This document shows, in pieces, positions 16,793 through 25,723 of a DNA stretch of 64,000 bases. Source of the DNA: Chthonomonadaceae bacterium. Its GTDB lineage: Bacteria; Armatimonadota; Fimbriimonadia; Fimbriimonadales; Fimbriimonadaceae. The stretch is from assembly GCA_015709495.1 (NCBI GenBank), contig CP054189.1, positions 806,001-870,000 on the forward strand, in the 5' to 3' direction. Numbering within the stretch: the stretch's first letter is position 1; every line of letters begins with the position of its first letter. The notes beneath the pieces were generated by a model that was not told where the DNA came from, searched no databases, and saw only the letters and a program-made list of their open reading frames with translations. The position numbers were made by a program, and so were the translations under genes.

Positions 16793-19700
16793 AGCTCCTC
16801 CGGAACTTCGTTATCGCGCTCGAACCATGTGTAAAGAACGGGAAGAACGAGGAGAGTGAGCAACGTGGCAGAGGCGATTCCGCCAATAACCACCGTTGCC
16901 AAGGGCCTTTGGACTTCTGCTCCTATGCCCGTGTTGAGCGCCATTGGAATGAATCCCAGCGCGGCAACGAGCGCTGTCATGAGCACCGGGCGAAGGCGTT
17001 GTTGAGCGCCTTCGCTGACCGCGTCTTTCACTAGGAGCTTGCCTTCTTGGCGCAATCGGTTTATTGCCGATACCATCACAACGCCATTCAAGACAGCCAC
17101 GCCAGACAAGGCGATGAAGCCTACGCCGGCCGAGATGCTAAATGGCAGCCCTCTAATCCATAGGGCAAGAACACCGCCCGTCACGGCCAGTGGCACGCCG
17201 GTAAATATGAGCAAGGCTTGCTTGATCGAGCCGAAGGTCATAAAGAGCAGTGCGAAGATCAAGGCAAGCGCCAGAGGCACCACGATCATCAATCGTGCGC
17301 TCGCTTGCTGTAGGTTTTCAAACTGGCCACCCCAGGTGATGTAATAGCCTTCGTCCAACTTCACCTTCTGCTCGATGGCTTTTTGGGCTCTGGCGACAAA
17401 CCCGGCAAGGTCGGTCCCGCGAACGTTGAGCTGAACTACCACGCGTCGCTTGCCCGATTCCCGGCTGATTTGGGCTGGAGCCGGCTGATTGTCGATGTGC
17501 GCGAGACTCGATAGCGGGACCGACTCTCCATTGGCGAGCTTGACGGGCAAACTCGCAATCGCATCAGCGTCGTTTCGTACTTCAGCAGGCAAACGAACAA
17601 TCAGTTCATACCGCTTGTCCCCTTCACGAATCTGCCCGATCTCTTCGCCGCCCAAGGCTGAGCTGATCAACTCTTGGACTTCGCTGATCGATACGCCGAA
17701 CCGCCCAATTGCCTCGCGGTCGATGTCGATTTGGAGGACCGGAATGGGCTCAACCTGCTCGACTTCGACGTCGGCCGCGCCGGGGATTTCCGCCACGACC
17801 GCCCGGATCTCTTCAGCCTTCTGGCGAAGGACTTCAAGGTCCTCGCCAAACACCTTGATTCCAATATCGGCCTTGACGCCGGAGACCAGCTCCGAGAACC
17901 GCATTTCGATAGGTTGCGAAAAGTTATAGCCTTGTCCCGGCACTTCGTTGAGCTTCTTCTCGATCTCTTCTCGAATCTTCTCCTTGGTCATCCCGGCACG
18001 CCACTGATCTCGCTCTTTCAGCATGATAAAGCTGTCGGTGAGACTTAGCGGCATTGGATCAGTGGCGACTTCAGGCGTTCCGCTCCGGGAGAACATCGTA
18101 ATCACTTCCGGAACTTCCAGCACCTTCTTCTCGGCGGCGGTTACAAGCCGGATCGTCTCCTCTGCGTTGACGGTTCGGATACGAATCGGCTGCACTACGA
18201 GATCGCCTTCATCCAACGTCGGGATGAACTCCGCGCCAAGCGTGGTGAAAAGCCAGCCCGCAATTCCTAAGAGAATCAAGGCGCCTGCGACAACGATTGC
18301 CTTTGCTCGAAGCGCAAAGGACAACGCTGGTTTGTACACACGGCTAAAAAATCCCATGATCGGGTTCTTGCCTTCGCGGGTGTCGCCGGACAAGAAAAGG
18401 CTTGCAAGAGCTGGAACCAATGTGAGGGTCAAGGCCAGCGCGCCGAGAAGCGCAAAGACGACCGTAAAGGCCATCGGCTTGAACATCTTGCCTTCGGTTC
18501 CTTCGAGAGCCAGGATCGGCAGATAGACGACGGTGATAATCGAAACCGCGAAGGCCGTCGGTTTAGCCACTTCCTTCGAGGACTCCCAGACCACGTGCCT
18601 TACATCGTGGCGGCTCAGCGTCTTCCCCGCATGCTCACGGGCTTCGGCAAGCCTGCGCACGGCGTTTTCGATCATGACGACCGCGCCGTCGACGATCAAA
18701 CCGAAGTCGATCGCGCCGAGGCTCATGAGGTTGCCCGAAATGCCCCACTGGTTCATCATGCCGATCGCAAAGAGCATCGAAAGGGGAATCGCCGAAGCGA
18801 CAATCAACGCTCCGCGCCAGTTGCCGAGCAAGACGAGGAGGACAACGATGACGAGAATCCCGCCCTCCAGCAGGCTTTTCTCAACCGTGCCAACCGTCTT
18901 GTTTACCAAATGGGCACGGTTGTAGACCGTGGTCAGCTTGACGTCTTCAGGGAGCTGCGCCTTGATCTCTTCTATCTTCGCGTCCACTGCCTGAGCGACC
19001 GTTCGTCCATTGGCACCCTTTAGCATCATCGCGATGGCGAGGAGAGCTTGGTGGCCGTCCTTTGTGCTCAGTCCGGTCACTACCGGTGTCCCCGTTGTGA
19101 CTTCGGCCACGTCGCGAACGAGCACAGGGGTGCCGTCTTCAGATGAAACCGGGATCGTTTCGATTTCTGCAGGATTCGAAGCCATTCCGACTGACCGGAT
19201 AAGCGTCCTCTCACCGCCGGCGTCCAGTACGCCGCCGCCCGCATTCTGGTTATTGTTTTGTAGCGCTTCGATGAGGTCATGGATTCCCAGGCCACGCGCT
19301 TGCAGCCGAGCCATGTCGGCTATGACCTGGTATTGCTTGACGTTGCCGTCAGCCACATTGACTTCTGCAACCCCTGCGACCGAGCGAAGCTGAGGTGCGA
19401 TCTGCCAGTCCATGATGGTCCGGAGATCGGTGATCGATCTCTTGTCACTTTCGACGGCGAACATATAGATGTCGCCAAGCCCAGTCGATACGGGTCCCAT
19501 TTGCGGAGCATCGATGTTGGCCGGGAGATCTGCACCCACCCGGCTCAGGCGCTCGTTGACAAGCTGGCGAGCGAAGAAAATGTCCACATTGTCGTGGAAT
19601 GTGACTGTCACTTGGGAGAGCCCGTACTGGCTGAGCGATCGTGTGCCTCGTACACCCGGAAGACCGGCCATCGCCGTTTCAATGGGGAATGTGATCAGGC

Positions 19701-19887
19701 GTTCGACTTCCTCGGGCCCCATTCCCCCGGTCAGGGTGTTGACCTGAACTTGATTCGTGGTGATGTCGGGAACGGCGTCTAGATTGAGCCTGGTCCACGA
19801 AAGGACGCCCCAAAAGACGAGCCCGATGGTTCCTGCAAACACCAGCAGGCGCTGGGTTAAGCTGAAATGGAGGAGTCTATCCAACAT
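16789..19887 (-). CDS. czcA: CzcA/CusA-family heavy-metal RND efflux pump
   Basis: 1032 residues, the usual length for HME-RND pumps. Starts MLDRLLHFSLTQRLLVF with the first membrane helix. The early periplasmic loop has VPDITTNQVQVNT and GPEEVERLITFPIE, hallmarks of the CzcA family. Helix 4 carries SLGAIDFGLIVDGAVVMIEN, with the acidic residues expected for the proton relay. It forms the inner-membrane trimer of a tripartite pump driven by protons, with the neighbouring czcB adaptor and czcC channel. The DFGLIVDG arrangement is the type seen in divalent-cation (Zn/Co/Cd) pumps. Metal choice within that group cannot be fixed from sequence. Confidence 0.92.
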   Translation of the reverse strand: MLDRLLHFSLTQRLLVFAGTIGLVFWGVLSWTRLNLDAVPDITTNQVQVNTLTGGMGPEEVERLITFPIETAMAGLPGVRGTRSLSQYGLSQVTVTFHDNVDIFFARQLVNERLSRVGADLPANIDAPQMGPVSTGLGDIYMFAVESDKRSITDLRTIMDWQIAPQLRSVAGVAEVNVADGNVKQYQVIADMARLQARGLGIHDLIEALQNNNQNAGGGVLDAGGERTLIRSVGMASNPAEIETIPVSSEDGTPVLVRDVAEVTTGTPVVTGLSTKDGHQALLAIAMMLKGANGRTVAQAVDAKIEEIKAQLPEDVKLTTVYNRAHLVNKTVGTVEKSLLEGGILVIVVLLVLLGNWRGALIVASAIPLSMLFAIGMMNQWGISGNLMSLGAIDFGLIVDGAVVMIENAVRRLAEAREHAGKTLSRHDVRHVVWESSKEVAKPTAFAVSIITVVYLPILALEGTEGKMFKPMAFTVVFALLGALALTLTLVPALASLFLSGDTREGKNPIMGFFSRVYKPALSFALRAKAIVVAGALILLGIAGWLFTTLGAEFIPTLDEGDLVVQPIRIRTVNAEETIRLVTAAEKKVLEVPEVITMFSRSGTPEVATDPMPLSLTDSFIMLKERDQWRAGMTKEKIREEIEKKLNEVPGQGYNFSQPIEMRFSELVSGVKADIGIKVFGEDLEVLRQKAEEIRAVVAEIPGAADVEVEQVEPIPVLQIDIDREAIGRFGVSISEVQELISSALGGEEIGQIREGDKRYELIVRLPAEVRNDADAIASLPVKLANGESVPLSSLAHIDNQPAPAQISRESGKRRVVVQLNVRGTDLAGFVARAQKAIEQKVKLDEGYYITWGGQFENLQQASARLMIVVPLALALIFALLFMTFGSIKQALLIFTGVPLAVTGGVLALWIRGLPFSISAGVGFIALSGVAVLNGVVMVSAINRLRQEGKLLVKDAVSEGAQQRLRPVLMTALVAALGFIPMALNTGIGAEVQRPLATVVIGGIASATLLTLLVLPVLYTWFERDNEVPEEL

Positions 19888-20007
19888 GACTTGAAACCTC
19901 CTGCAATGCGTGCGTGGCTTTTTCTTCTGTCGAAGCAGACCGACATCCGCACTCAGCGCTTAATAGAGGAGCCAGCACTAGCCAGCGAAGTACACGCAGA
20001 ACTCGCC

Positions 20008-20382
20008 TCATCTTGCCACGATCCTGTATGTTTGGAAGCTGGACGTCATGGGCGGTTCTTGACCGGCGTCCATGGCCCTCTTTATATCAGCGAAGCCTCG
20101 CTGATGTCCTTCGGCGAACTCAGGAGAGCAAACCCAAGCTTGGAAGTCACCTTCGTTCTTCCATTGGCTCAAGATTAGATAGGCCTCGCGTGCTCGCTCG
20201 GGGCGGAGTACGAACATTTCCACGAATCCTGGAACGCGGTCGATCGCATGGGCACGAGTGGCGAAAAGCTCCTCAAATCGAGGTGCATAGTCTTCTCGGA
20301 CCGTTATATAGTTGATCGCCACGAAATGGGCTGGGCCACACGGAGTCGCGCACCCACAATGAGTTGTTGTTTGTTGATCCAT
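20008..20382 (-). CDS. Antibiotic-biosynthesis-monooxygenase-fold small protein
   Basis: 124 residues. The N-terminus is MDQQTTTHCGCATPCGPAH, a Cys/His-rich lead that may bind metal, followed by an ABM dimeric alpha/beta-barrel domain: FVAINYITVREDYAPRFEE, VPGFVEMFVLRP and YLILSQWKNEGDFQAWV. ABM domains include heme-degrading and quinol monooxygenases. The ATG overlaps the czcB stop by 1 bp (TAATG), so it sits inside the efflux operon between czcB and czcA. Its role there is unclear; protection from metal-linked oxidative damage is a guess. An ABM protein inside a czc operon is unusual. Confidence 0.7.
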   Translation of the reverse strand: MDQQTTTHCGCATPCGPAHFVAINYITVREDYAPRFEELFATRAHAIDRVPGFVEMFVLRPERAREAYLILSQWKNEGDFQAWVCSPEFAEGHQRGFADIKRAMDAGQEPPMTSSFQTYRIVAR

Positions 20383-21974
20383 TAGTCTTCATGCCCCTTG
20401 AGTTCGCCCTTGACCTTCTCGCTCTTAAGCACGAAGGCACCCTTGCTGACCACCCGGTCACCCATGGAAACGCCTTCGAGTATCTCGACAAAATCCCCTT
20501 GGGTTCGTCCGAGAATGACCGTGCGTTCTTCAAACTTGCCGCCGTCCTCAGCGATGTACAGCTTTCGAGCGTCTCCGTCCTCGACGATCGCGCTGACTGG
20601 AACGGTCAAAGCTTGAGATCGAGACCCGACACCCAAACGAACCGTCACGGCCATGCCGCTACGTAGCTGCGAATCCGAGTTGTCGACAAGGACTTGAACC
20701 GGCATCGACCTCGTCTTTGGATCGAGGCGGCTTCCTATCGACTGGATTAGGCCATTGAATACACGATTGGGATAGGCGCTGACACTTACCTGTGCGACGC
20801 TTCCAACTTTTGCCCTTCCGATCTGCTTGTCAGAGACCTGCGCCACGACCCAAACGGAGGTGAGGTTCTCGATCTCTCCGAGCTCGGTCGTCCTTTCAAC
20901 GGCTTGCCCAATTGTGGCCTCAAGATCGACGATTGCGCCGCTGATTGGCGCGTTGACGACGAGCAATCCACCGGACGCTCGTCCTGACCCGGCCAAGGCC
21001 GAGTAGCCAGTTCTTGCCGCTTCTACCCCTTTCTTGGCTGCCACAACACCGGCATTGGCGGAGCCCAGCCGGATGTGCGCTTGCTGGACTTCGAGGTTTG
21101 CGGAGCGAACCTCTGCTTCTGCGGCTTGGATTTCTCGCGAATTCGAGAGACCTTGTTCGGCAATCTTTCGCTCCCGCTCGTATGTCGCTTTAGAGAGTTC
21201 GATCCGCCTCTCGGCATTGCGCTGTCGAATTTTATCGGTAGCCACCTCGAGCCTTGCTTGCTCCAACTCAGTGCGCGAGATGAGCTCTTGCTTGTAAAGT
21301 CGTTCCGCCCGTTCCAACTGTGCTTCATGGACGGCCTGGTCTTGTCTTCCCCGTTCAAGCTCCGCTTCGGCGTCGGCCAGTTCCTTTTGGGCGGCTTGGA
21401 GAGCGGGCTGACTAAATGCACCCGTTTTGGCGAATGCTTGTTGCCGGGCCAATTGCTGTTTGGCTGTGCGCAATTTCGCGTTTGCCAAATTGATCTCGGC
21501 AGTTGCTTCTCTTACTGCAGCCTGCGCCGAAACGACCCCTTGCTGCGCTTCGATGATCTGCGCTGACGCTTGTGCCAGCTCTCCGGAACGCAGTGTCGCG
21601 ATAGGTTGTCCAGCTCGAACTCGGTCACCAGGCTTCACATGAAGCCGAACGACTTGCCCACCAACAGGAGGAGTAACAATCGCACGGCCGTGGGAGGAAG
21701 TGGTTACCGTTCCCGGGACCTTCAGTTCTTGCTGAAGCAGCCTCCGCTCGACCGGTTGTGTCTCAATGCCAGCAATCTTGATGGCCTCCGCAGTTAACTG
21801 GATGTCTTCGGTGTGACCAGCTTCCTCTTTGGTAGCTCCTGATTCACCCTCAGTGTGCCCGGCTTCTTCGTGGCCATGCTCGTCCTTTGAAGCTGCCGCC
21901 CCCCCGTCCTTCGCGCACCCGGCCAAGGCAACGGCGAGAACGCCAAGAATCCAGATGAAGTGGATTCGTTTCAT
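20382..21974 (-). CDS. czcB: CzcB-type membrane fusion protein (lipoprotein)
   Basis: 530 residues. A lipoprotein signal with lipobox ALAGC is followed by a His-rich segment (KDEHGHEEAGHTEG, EEAGHTED) that may bind metal. The barrel-sandwich motif VGGQVVRLHVKPGDRVRAGQPIA comes next, and a long alpha-helical hairpin region (about 130-330) is longer than usual for CzcB. The C-terminus has KGAFVLKSEKVKGELKG. It bridges CzcA and the outer-membrane channel. It overlaps czcC (4 bp) and the ABM gene (1 bp). Confidence 0.9.
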   Translation of the reverse strand: MKRIHFIWILGVLAVALAGCAKDGGAAASKDEHGHEEAGHTEGESGATKEEAGHTEDIQLTAEAIKIAGIETQPVERRLLQQELKVPGTVTTSSHGRAIVTPPVGGQVVRLHVKPGDRVRAGQPIATLRSGELAQASAQIIEAQQGVVSAQAAVREATAEINLANAKLRTAKQQLARQQAFAKTGAFSQPALQAAQKELADAEAELERGRQDQAVHEAQLERAERLYKQELISRTELEQARLEVATDKIRQRNAERRIELSKATYERERKIAEQGLSNSREIQAAEAEVRSANLEVQQAHIRLGSANAGVVAAKKGVEAARTGYSALAGSGRASGGLLVVNAPISGAIVDLEATIGQAVERTTELGEIENLTSVWVVAQVSDKQIGRAKVGSVAQVSVSAYPNRVFNGLIQSIGSRLDPKTRSMPVQVLVDNSDSQLRSGMAVTVRLGVGSRSQALTVPVSAIVEDGDARKLYIAEDGGKFEERTVILGRTQGDFVEILEGVSMGDRVVSKGAFVLKSEKVKGELKGHED

Positions 21975-23200
21975 GGCTTTACCTCCAGAATCTGACCTGA
22001 TGCGCGAATCAGCCGCGCCTGGGCCTGCGCCAAACGGGTTCGCGCTTCGACATATGCCTGCTCAAGATCTCGCAGGACTCGGGTGGCATCAAGGACCTCA
22101 ATCAAGGTCGTCGCCTGCTCGGTAAGACCAGGCCGTAGCCGGTTCACCAGGTCCTTTGCCCGCCCAACCAGTGCCTCGTACTTGCCGACTTGGTCGCTCG
22201 CAGATTTCACTGCGATTTGCGATGCTCGAACTTCGCCTTCGGCCAACTTGGTGGCGTCGTCAAGCGCCTTGCGTGCGGCTTCGGCTCTCATTCCCGCGGA
22301 CTTCGTTTCGGATGCGACGCGACCGTGATCAAAGAGCGGGAAAGACAGTTGGAGGCGAAGGCCATACCGATCGTTTCGCTCCTGCCATGGGGTTCGCCTT
22401 CCCTGCAGCTCCAGTTCCGGTCGGCCGCTTGCGCGTGCAATCTCTATGTCGGCCTCGGCAAGTTGCGCCTGCGCCTGTAGGAGCAGAAGTTCGGGCCGCT
22501 GACGCCTCAGCACTTCCGAATCCGCTTGAATTGCCACAAGGTCCGGGAATCCGCCCTGAAATTCGCGCAACTCGGTTAACCCGGTCGAGGATTCGAGCTT
22601 TCGCAGCGCCGCCTCCAATTCTGCGTGCCGCTGTTCGGCCCGAAGCTTTGCCTGCTCAAGATCAAGGCTTACCTGCGTTAGGTGGAATCCGGGAGCAATA
22701 CCACCTTCGACCCGCAGGCGTGTCGCTTCATGGAGCTGCTCATAGACTGACTGCACGGCCCGTGCACTCTTCGCCAGTTCAGATGATACGACGGCGTTCA
22801 GATATGCCTCAAGAACTTCCGTTTGAACATCGAGCGAGATTTGGCGGAAGCTGGCTTCTGCTTCCGCGACAAGCGCTCGGCCCGAGCGCCGAATAGCGCT
22901 TGTTCGACCAAATAGGTCGATTGGTTGAGACAAGACGAGGTCGTCGTCTGACCCACCAGTTTCTGGATCAGTCGTATACCCGACGAAAAGGCGCGTCGCG
23001 GGATATGCCCCTAGTGCGCGACTGGTCAATTTCGATTGGCTTAATCTAAGATTAGCCGCCTGTAACAAGGGTCGATTTGCTCGGGCCGAACGAAGAACGT
23101 CGTTCAGCCCGATCTGCTGGGCGTGCGCCATAATGGCGACGCCAGCAAGACAGAATATGGTTAGGGTTCTCAAGAAATCTCCAACTGAGGTTAGGGTCAC
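21971..23200 (-). CDS. czcC: CzcC-type outer-membrane efflux protein (TolC family)
   Basis: 409 residues. Signal peptide ending at MAHAQQ, then two TolC-like repeats: IGLNDVLRSARANRPLLQAANLRL in the first and ALRKLESSTGLTELREFQG in the linker. LSQPIDLFGR is a typical CzcC segment. Long amphipathic helices follow to the end. It forms the trimeric outer-membrane channel of the tripartite pump with CzcA and CzcB, whose genes follow. It overlaps czcB by 4 bp and lies 26 bp after the Cys-rich gene. Confidence 0.88.
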   Translation of the reverse strand: MTLTSVGDFLRTLTIFCLAGVAIMAHAQQIGLNDVLRSARANRPLLQAANLRLSQSKLTSRALGAYPATRLFVGYTTDPETGGSDDDLVLSQPIDLFGRTSAIRRSGRALVAEAEASFRQISLDVQTEVLEAYLNAVVSSELAKSARAVQSVYEQLHEATRLRVEGGIAPGFHLTQVSLDLEQAKLRAEQRHAELEAALRKLESSTGLTELREFQGGFPDLVAIQADSEVLRRQRPELLLLQAQAQLAEADIEIARASGRPELELQGRRTPWQERNDRYGLRLQLSFPLFDHGRVASETKSAGMRAEAARKALDDATKLAEGEVRASQIAVKSASDQVGKYEALVGRAKDLVNRLRPGLTEQATTLIEVLDATRVLRDLEQAYVEARTRLAQAQARLIRASGQILEVKP

Positions 23201-23226
23201 GGCTCCGCGCGGTGCGGAGCAAACGA

Positions 23227-23637
23227 CTAGCTCAGTTGGAACGGCGGGGCGCGCGAAGGAGAGGTTGATGGCGGTGCATTGGGAAAGCCCTGCTCAATGT
23301 GCGCAAAAACGACCTTGCAGACAATGCTCCGAACGGCAGGCAAGCATATCGCTTGCGGAAGGATCGCGAAAACGGGTTGGAATTGCTGAGGCGGAACTGC
23401 CGTTTGTTTCTCGTTGGAATTAGTGCAAGACGTCAGAGTGCAGCACTCATGGCAATCTTGTGATTCACTGACCGAGAACGTTGGCTCAGAATGACTCTCT
23501 ATTTCGCCGTCTAAGCAAGGTCCGCGCGGACAAGTCGGGCACTCTTTACCGTCGGGCAGCACCCAGGCGCCGGAGCAAGCATGAGCTTGACCTAGCAGGA
23601 GCAACCATATGAGAATCAGAGCACGGCCCAAGGGCAC
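23227..23637 (-). CDS. Small Cys-rich exported protein, first gene of the czc operon
   Basis: 136 residues starting at GTG (MPLGRALILIWLLLLGQAHA, a signal peptide). The mature part has CPTCPRGPC, CHECCTLTSC and a C-terminal SRAPPFQLS. Size, position at the head of the operon, Cys pairs and the RAPP tail all match the first gene of island A (4523-4990), although direct identity is low. A -10-like CATAAT lies 8 bp before the GTG, so this message also looks nearly leaderless. I do not know the family. A periplasmic metal sensor or chaperone is a reasonable guess. Confidence 0.65.
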   Translation of the reverse strand: MPLGRALILIWLLLLGQAHACSGAWVLPDGKECPTCPRGPCLDGEIESHSEPTFSVSESQDCHECCTLTSCTNSNEKQTAVPPQQFQPVFAILPQAICLPAVRSIVCKVVFAHIEQGFPNAPPSTSPSRAPPFQLS

Positions 23638-23645
23638 AACATTTC

Positions 23646-23651
23646 ATTATG
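23646..23651 (-). promoter_or_regulatory. -10-like element of the czc operon
   Basis: CATAAT on the minus strand, 8 bp upstream of the GTG at 23637. It mirrors the TATAAT just upstream of the first gene of island A. No -35 hexamer is evident. Confidence 0.4.
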
Positions 23652-23710
23652 GCGAAATTGCTGTGGGACATGGAGTCCGTGTTGCCGGGTCGTCAGAGGC
23701 TGAGGAACGT

Positions 23711-23759
23711 GACCTCTGCAGCTGTAGTCTGCAGAGGTCAAACAGGTTCAAAATCGGCC
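23711..23759 (+). repeat. Right-end module of island B with perfect dyad around 7 bp
   Basis: GACCTCTGCAG and CTGCAGAGGTC form a perfect 11-bp inverted repeat around the 7-bp CTGTAGT (23711-23739), followed by AAACAGGTTCAAAATCGGCC. The right arm CTGCAGAGGTC is a piece of the target tRNA-Ala. Two inverted half-sites around 7 bp is the architecture of a tyrosine-recombinase core. A related module lies at 14523-14569. Confidence 0.55.
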
Positions 23760-23790
23760 TGCTTCATCCAAAGTTGCACAATTTGCGACC

Positions 23791-23835
23791 ATCGCACTGC
23801 AGAGGTCGTGGGTTCGAATCCCATCATCTCCACCA
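23791..23835 (+). repeat. Attachment-site repeat, copy 3 (boundary of islands B and C)
   Basis: Identical over 45 bp to the tRNA-Ala segment from anticodon loop to CCA (4349-4393). It forms the left end of island C, whose integrase lies at the other end. Perfect identity with the tRNA suggests this junction is younger than copy 2. Confidence 0.9.
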
Positions 23836-23877
23836 ATCTTCGATTTTTGAATCTGCGTAGAGCATCGTCGCAACCAA

Positions 23878-23901
23878 TACCCCGAGATTTACCCCGAGAT
23901 T
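23878..23901 (+). repeat. Tandem 12-bp putative arm sites, left end of element C
   Basis: Two adjacent copies of TACCCCGAGATT. The same 24 bp occurs in the same orientation at 52449-52472, upstream of the integrase gene. Short tandem repeats near both ends of an integrative element are typical integrase arm-binding sites. Confidence 0.7.
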
Positions 23902-24084
23902 GCTGAAGACGCCTGTCTAGAAGGACTGCGGTTTTGTCTCGCACAGAGGAATCATGGGGGCCCAAAATAGGGTGGTACGCGATGGGACTCCAGGGCCGTT
24001 TTCCAGACCACCCCCCCCCTACAGCGGCAGGTTTTCGAGGCCATGCGCGACTAGGGGCAACCTCAACTCACCGAGCGGGTAGGT

Positions 24085-24468
24085 TCATCGGGCCCGACAT
24101 CGGCGAGACTTACCTATGCGAAACCAGGTTTCGTTTACACCTATCCCGATGAATCCAAGGCCGCCGTCAGATGAACGGCAGCCCAGATTCGAGCTTGCTG
24201 ATTTCGGCAGCCAGCTTGCCACCCAGAATGGGACTTCATCAGGTGAGTCTTCATCAAATTCCGTAGCTTGGCAGAGGACAAGCCCTTGGACCTCACCCAT
24301 CGTTTCGGCGAAGTGGATTTCGCCGTTCGCGTCAAGCCAAGCACCTCCGGGCATGTAGTCCTCGGCGAGTTCGATAGTGCGCTTCGCGACCTCGTCTAGG
24401 TCGAGTCGTCCTAGCGCAGCGTGTAGTTGGCTGATGTTGAAAATGGAAGGTTCTTGGTTGGCGTCCAT
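24085..24468 (-). CDS. Hypothetical acidic protein
   Basis: 127 residues starting MDANQEPSIFNISQLHAALG. It is acidic in the first 80 residues (LDLDEVAKRTIELAEDYMPGG, TEFDEDSPDEVPFW), and becomes Ser/Arg-rich at the C-terminus (KSRRCRAR). I recognise no family. It is the last of a leftward set (27092 to 24085) that looks like small accessory genes of a mobile element. A CCGGCCCCGGA motif lies 27 bp upstream of its ATG and a strong hairpin separates it from the DUF932 gene. Confidence 0.45.
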   Translation of the reverse strand: MDANQEPSIFNISQLHAALGRLDLDEVAKRTIELAEDYMPGGAWLDANGEIHFAETMGEVQGLVLCQATEFDEDSPDEVPFWVASWLPKSASSNLGCRSSDGGLGFIGIGVNETWFRIGKSRRCRAR

Positions 24469-24495
24469 GCTTGTGGACAGGCTGCAAACAAGACC

Positions 24496-24506
24496 TCCGG
24501 GGCCGG
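24496..24506 (-). promoter_or_regulatory. CCGGCCCCGGA upstream motif, copy 1
   Basis: CCGGCCCCGGA on the minus strand, 27 bp before the ATG at 24468. The flanks extend it to a small hairpin, CTCCGG and CCGGAG around two bases. Three more copies lie upstream of other leftward genes of element C. Confidence 0.5.
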
Positions 24507-24539
24507 AGTCGGCTTAGCTTGGATGACCAAGAGATGGTA

Positions 24540-24564
24540 GGACGGTCGCGGAGTGCGACCGTCC
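24540..24564 (-). terminator. 10-bp hairpin after the DUF932 gene
   Basis: GGACGGTCGC and its exact complement around a 5-nt loop, 15 bp beyond the DUF932 stop. No U-run follows on the minus strand, so it is a terminator candidate without the usual tail, or a processing or stability hairpin. Confidence 0.5.
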
Positions 24565-24579
24565 TTCAAGTCATCGCGT

Positions 24580-25713
24580 TCAGCTCAGGTAGCTTTCGAG
24601 AACCTCATCGCTGAGCATGCTCGCTCTGGTTTCAATCCGACGCCATTCGGCCTCGATTTCCCCGTACAGAGCGTCGAAGCGAGGCGCCACAAGTCGACCT
24701 GCGAGAGCCTCAAGTTGCGTCCGTTCCGTCGCCAACTCGGAATCTTGGGCTGAGCGAGTGAGTCCGTTGATTACTGAGAATGCCGAGACTTCTCCGACGT
24801 TCGGCTCGGCAAGCGTCGCCTCGTGTCCACGCATCCAACCCATTACCTGCTCGAATGTGAGCCTATGCTCGCGACCGAGCTGGATGATAATGCGGTCTGC
24901 ATCGGCGAGCTCGACTTTTCGTCCTGCCACGAACTGCATCAATGCCCGGTCACTTTGAGCGAGCGCAGAACCAACCATCGCCCTGATATCAGCTGCAAGC
25001 TGACTTTGGTCGATTCTCCCGATATGCCTTTTCGAAACCGCTTGCGCGGTTGGCGTGCAGACTATCAGGCCGTTGGCACACACGAGGCGTCCAATCCACG
25101 GCTGAACCTGCATCCTCAGGGTTCCGATTTCGGAAGTTTGAATGGCGATGCCGACCTGGTATGACTCGCCACCGACCTGCCGGTCGCATCCCGGCCAAAC
25201 CAGGTTGCAGAGCAGTTCATCCCCATCGTAGCTGAGGCGATGGACCCGAGCTTCAGCTCGTTCCGAGGCCGTCAGAGCATCGGCAACCATCGCTACAAGG
25301 ACGTTAGCGTCAACCGCCGCGTACCTGTCCGAGAACAATGCTCGGCAAAGCTGGTTGCCCTTCGCATCCTCACGGAACCGCGTGAAAACACGTTTCCGAG
25401 GTCGGTTGTTCTGGTCGTCCGAAAACTCCAAGCCAACCAGTTCCGAGTTGATGAAACGGGCCAGTTCGGGCTTGTAATCGTTCCTGGAAAGCCAATCCAC
25501 CATCGCGGGCGGCATCGAGGTCAACCGACAAAGCGAGGCGAATCCACGTTTGGTAAACGTTGCGCCCCCATCGACCAGCCTGCACTCGTCGTCAAGCTTG
25601 AGTCCGCTGTAGCTGCGGATTTCGTCGTGCTTTCGTTCGGACTCAAGCTGGTCGAGAAGGTCGGTGAGCGGTCGGGACTCGCCGAATTTCACGTTGTCAT
25701 AAGTTGAAATCAC
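24580..25713 (-). CDS. DUF932 family phage/plasmid-like protein
   Basis: 377 residues from a GTG at 25713 (MISTYDNVKFGESRPLTDLL). Family features include FTRFREDAKGNQLCRALFSDRYAAVDANVLVAM in the middle, then VGIAIQTSEIGTLRMQVQPWIGRLVCANGLIV with the CANG motif typical of DUF932. These proteins are common on plasmids, phages and integrative elements; their molecular role is not known. The ribosome-binding GGAGG lies inside the 3' arm of a perfect 12-bp hairpin just upstream (25724-25750), which suggests translational control. Confidence 0.85.
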   Translation of the reverse strand: MISTYDNVKFGESRPLTDLLDQLESERKHDEIRSYSGLKLDDECRLVDGGATFTKRGFASLCRLTSMPPAMVDWLSRNDYKPELARFINSELVGLEFSDDQNNRPRKRVFTRFREDAKGNQLCRALFSDRYAAVDANVLVAMVADALTASERAEARVHRLSYDGDELLCNLVWPGCDRQVGGESYQVGIAIQTSEIGTLRMQVQPWIGRLVCANGLIVCTPTAQAVSKRHIGRIDQSQLAADIRAMVGSALAQSDRALMQFVAGRKVELADADRIIIQLGREHRLTFEQVMGWMRGHEATLAEPNVGEVSAFSVINGLTRSAQDSELATERTQLEALAGRLVAPRFDALYGEIEAEWRRIETRASMLSDEVLESYLS

Positions 25714-25723
25714 TGTGTTATGT

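Larger units (their letters stand above)
14644..23835 (-). mobile_element. Genomic island B: divalent-metal efflux island
   Basis: A 9.2-kb block between attachment copies 2 and 3. It is a single leftward operon: Cys-rich exported protein, czcC, czcB, small monooxygenase-fold protein, czcA and a Zn/Cd-type ATPase. No integrase is present. End modules like those of island A suggest the two belong to one family of elements or were moved by the same integrase. Confidence 0.75.
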
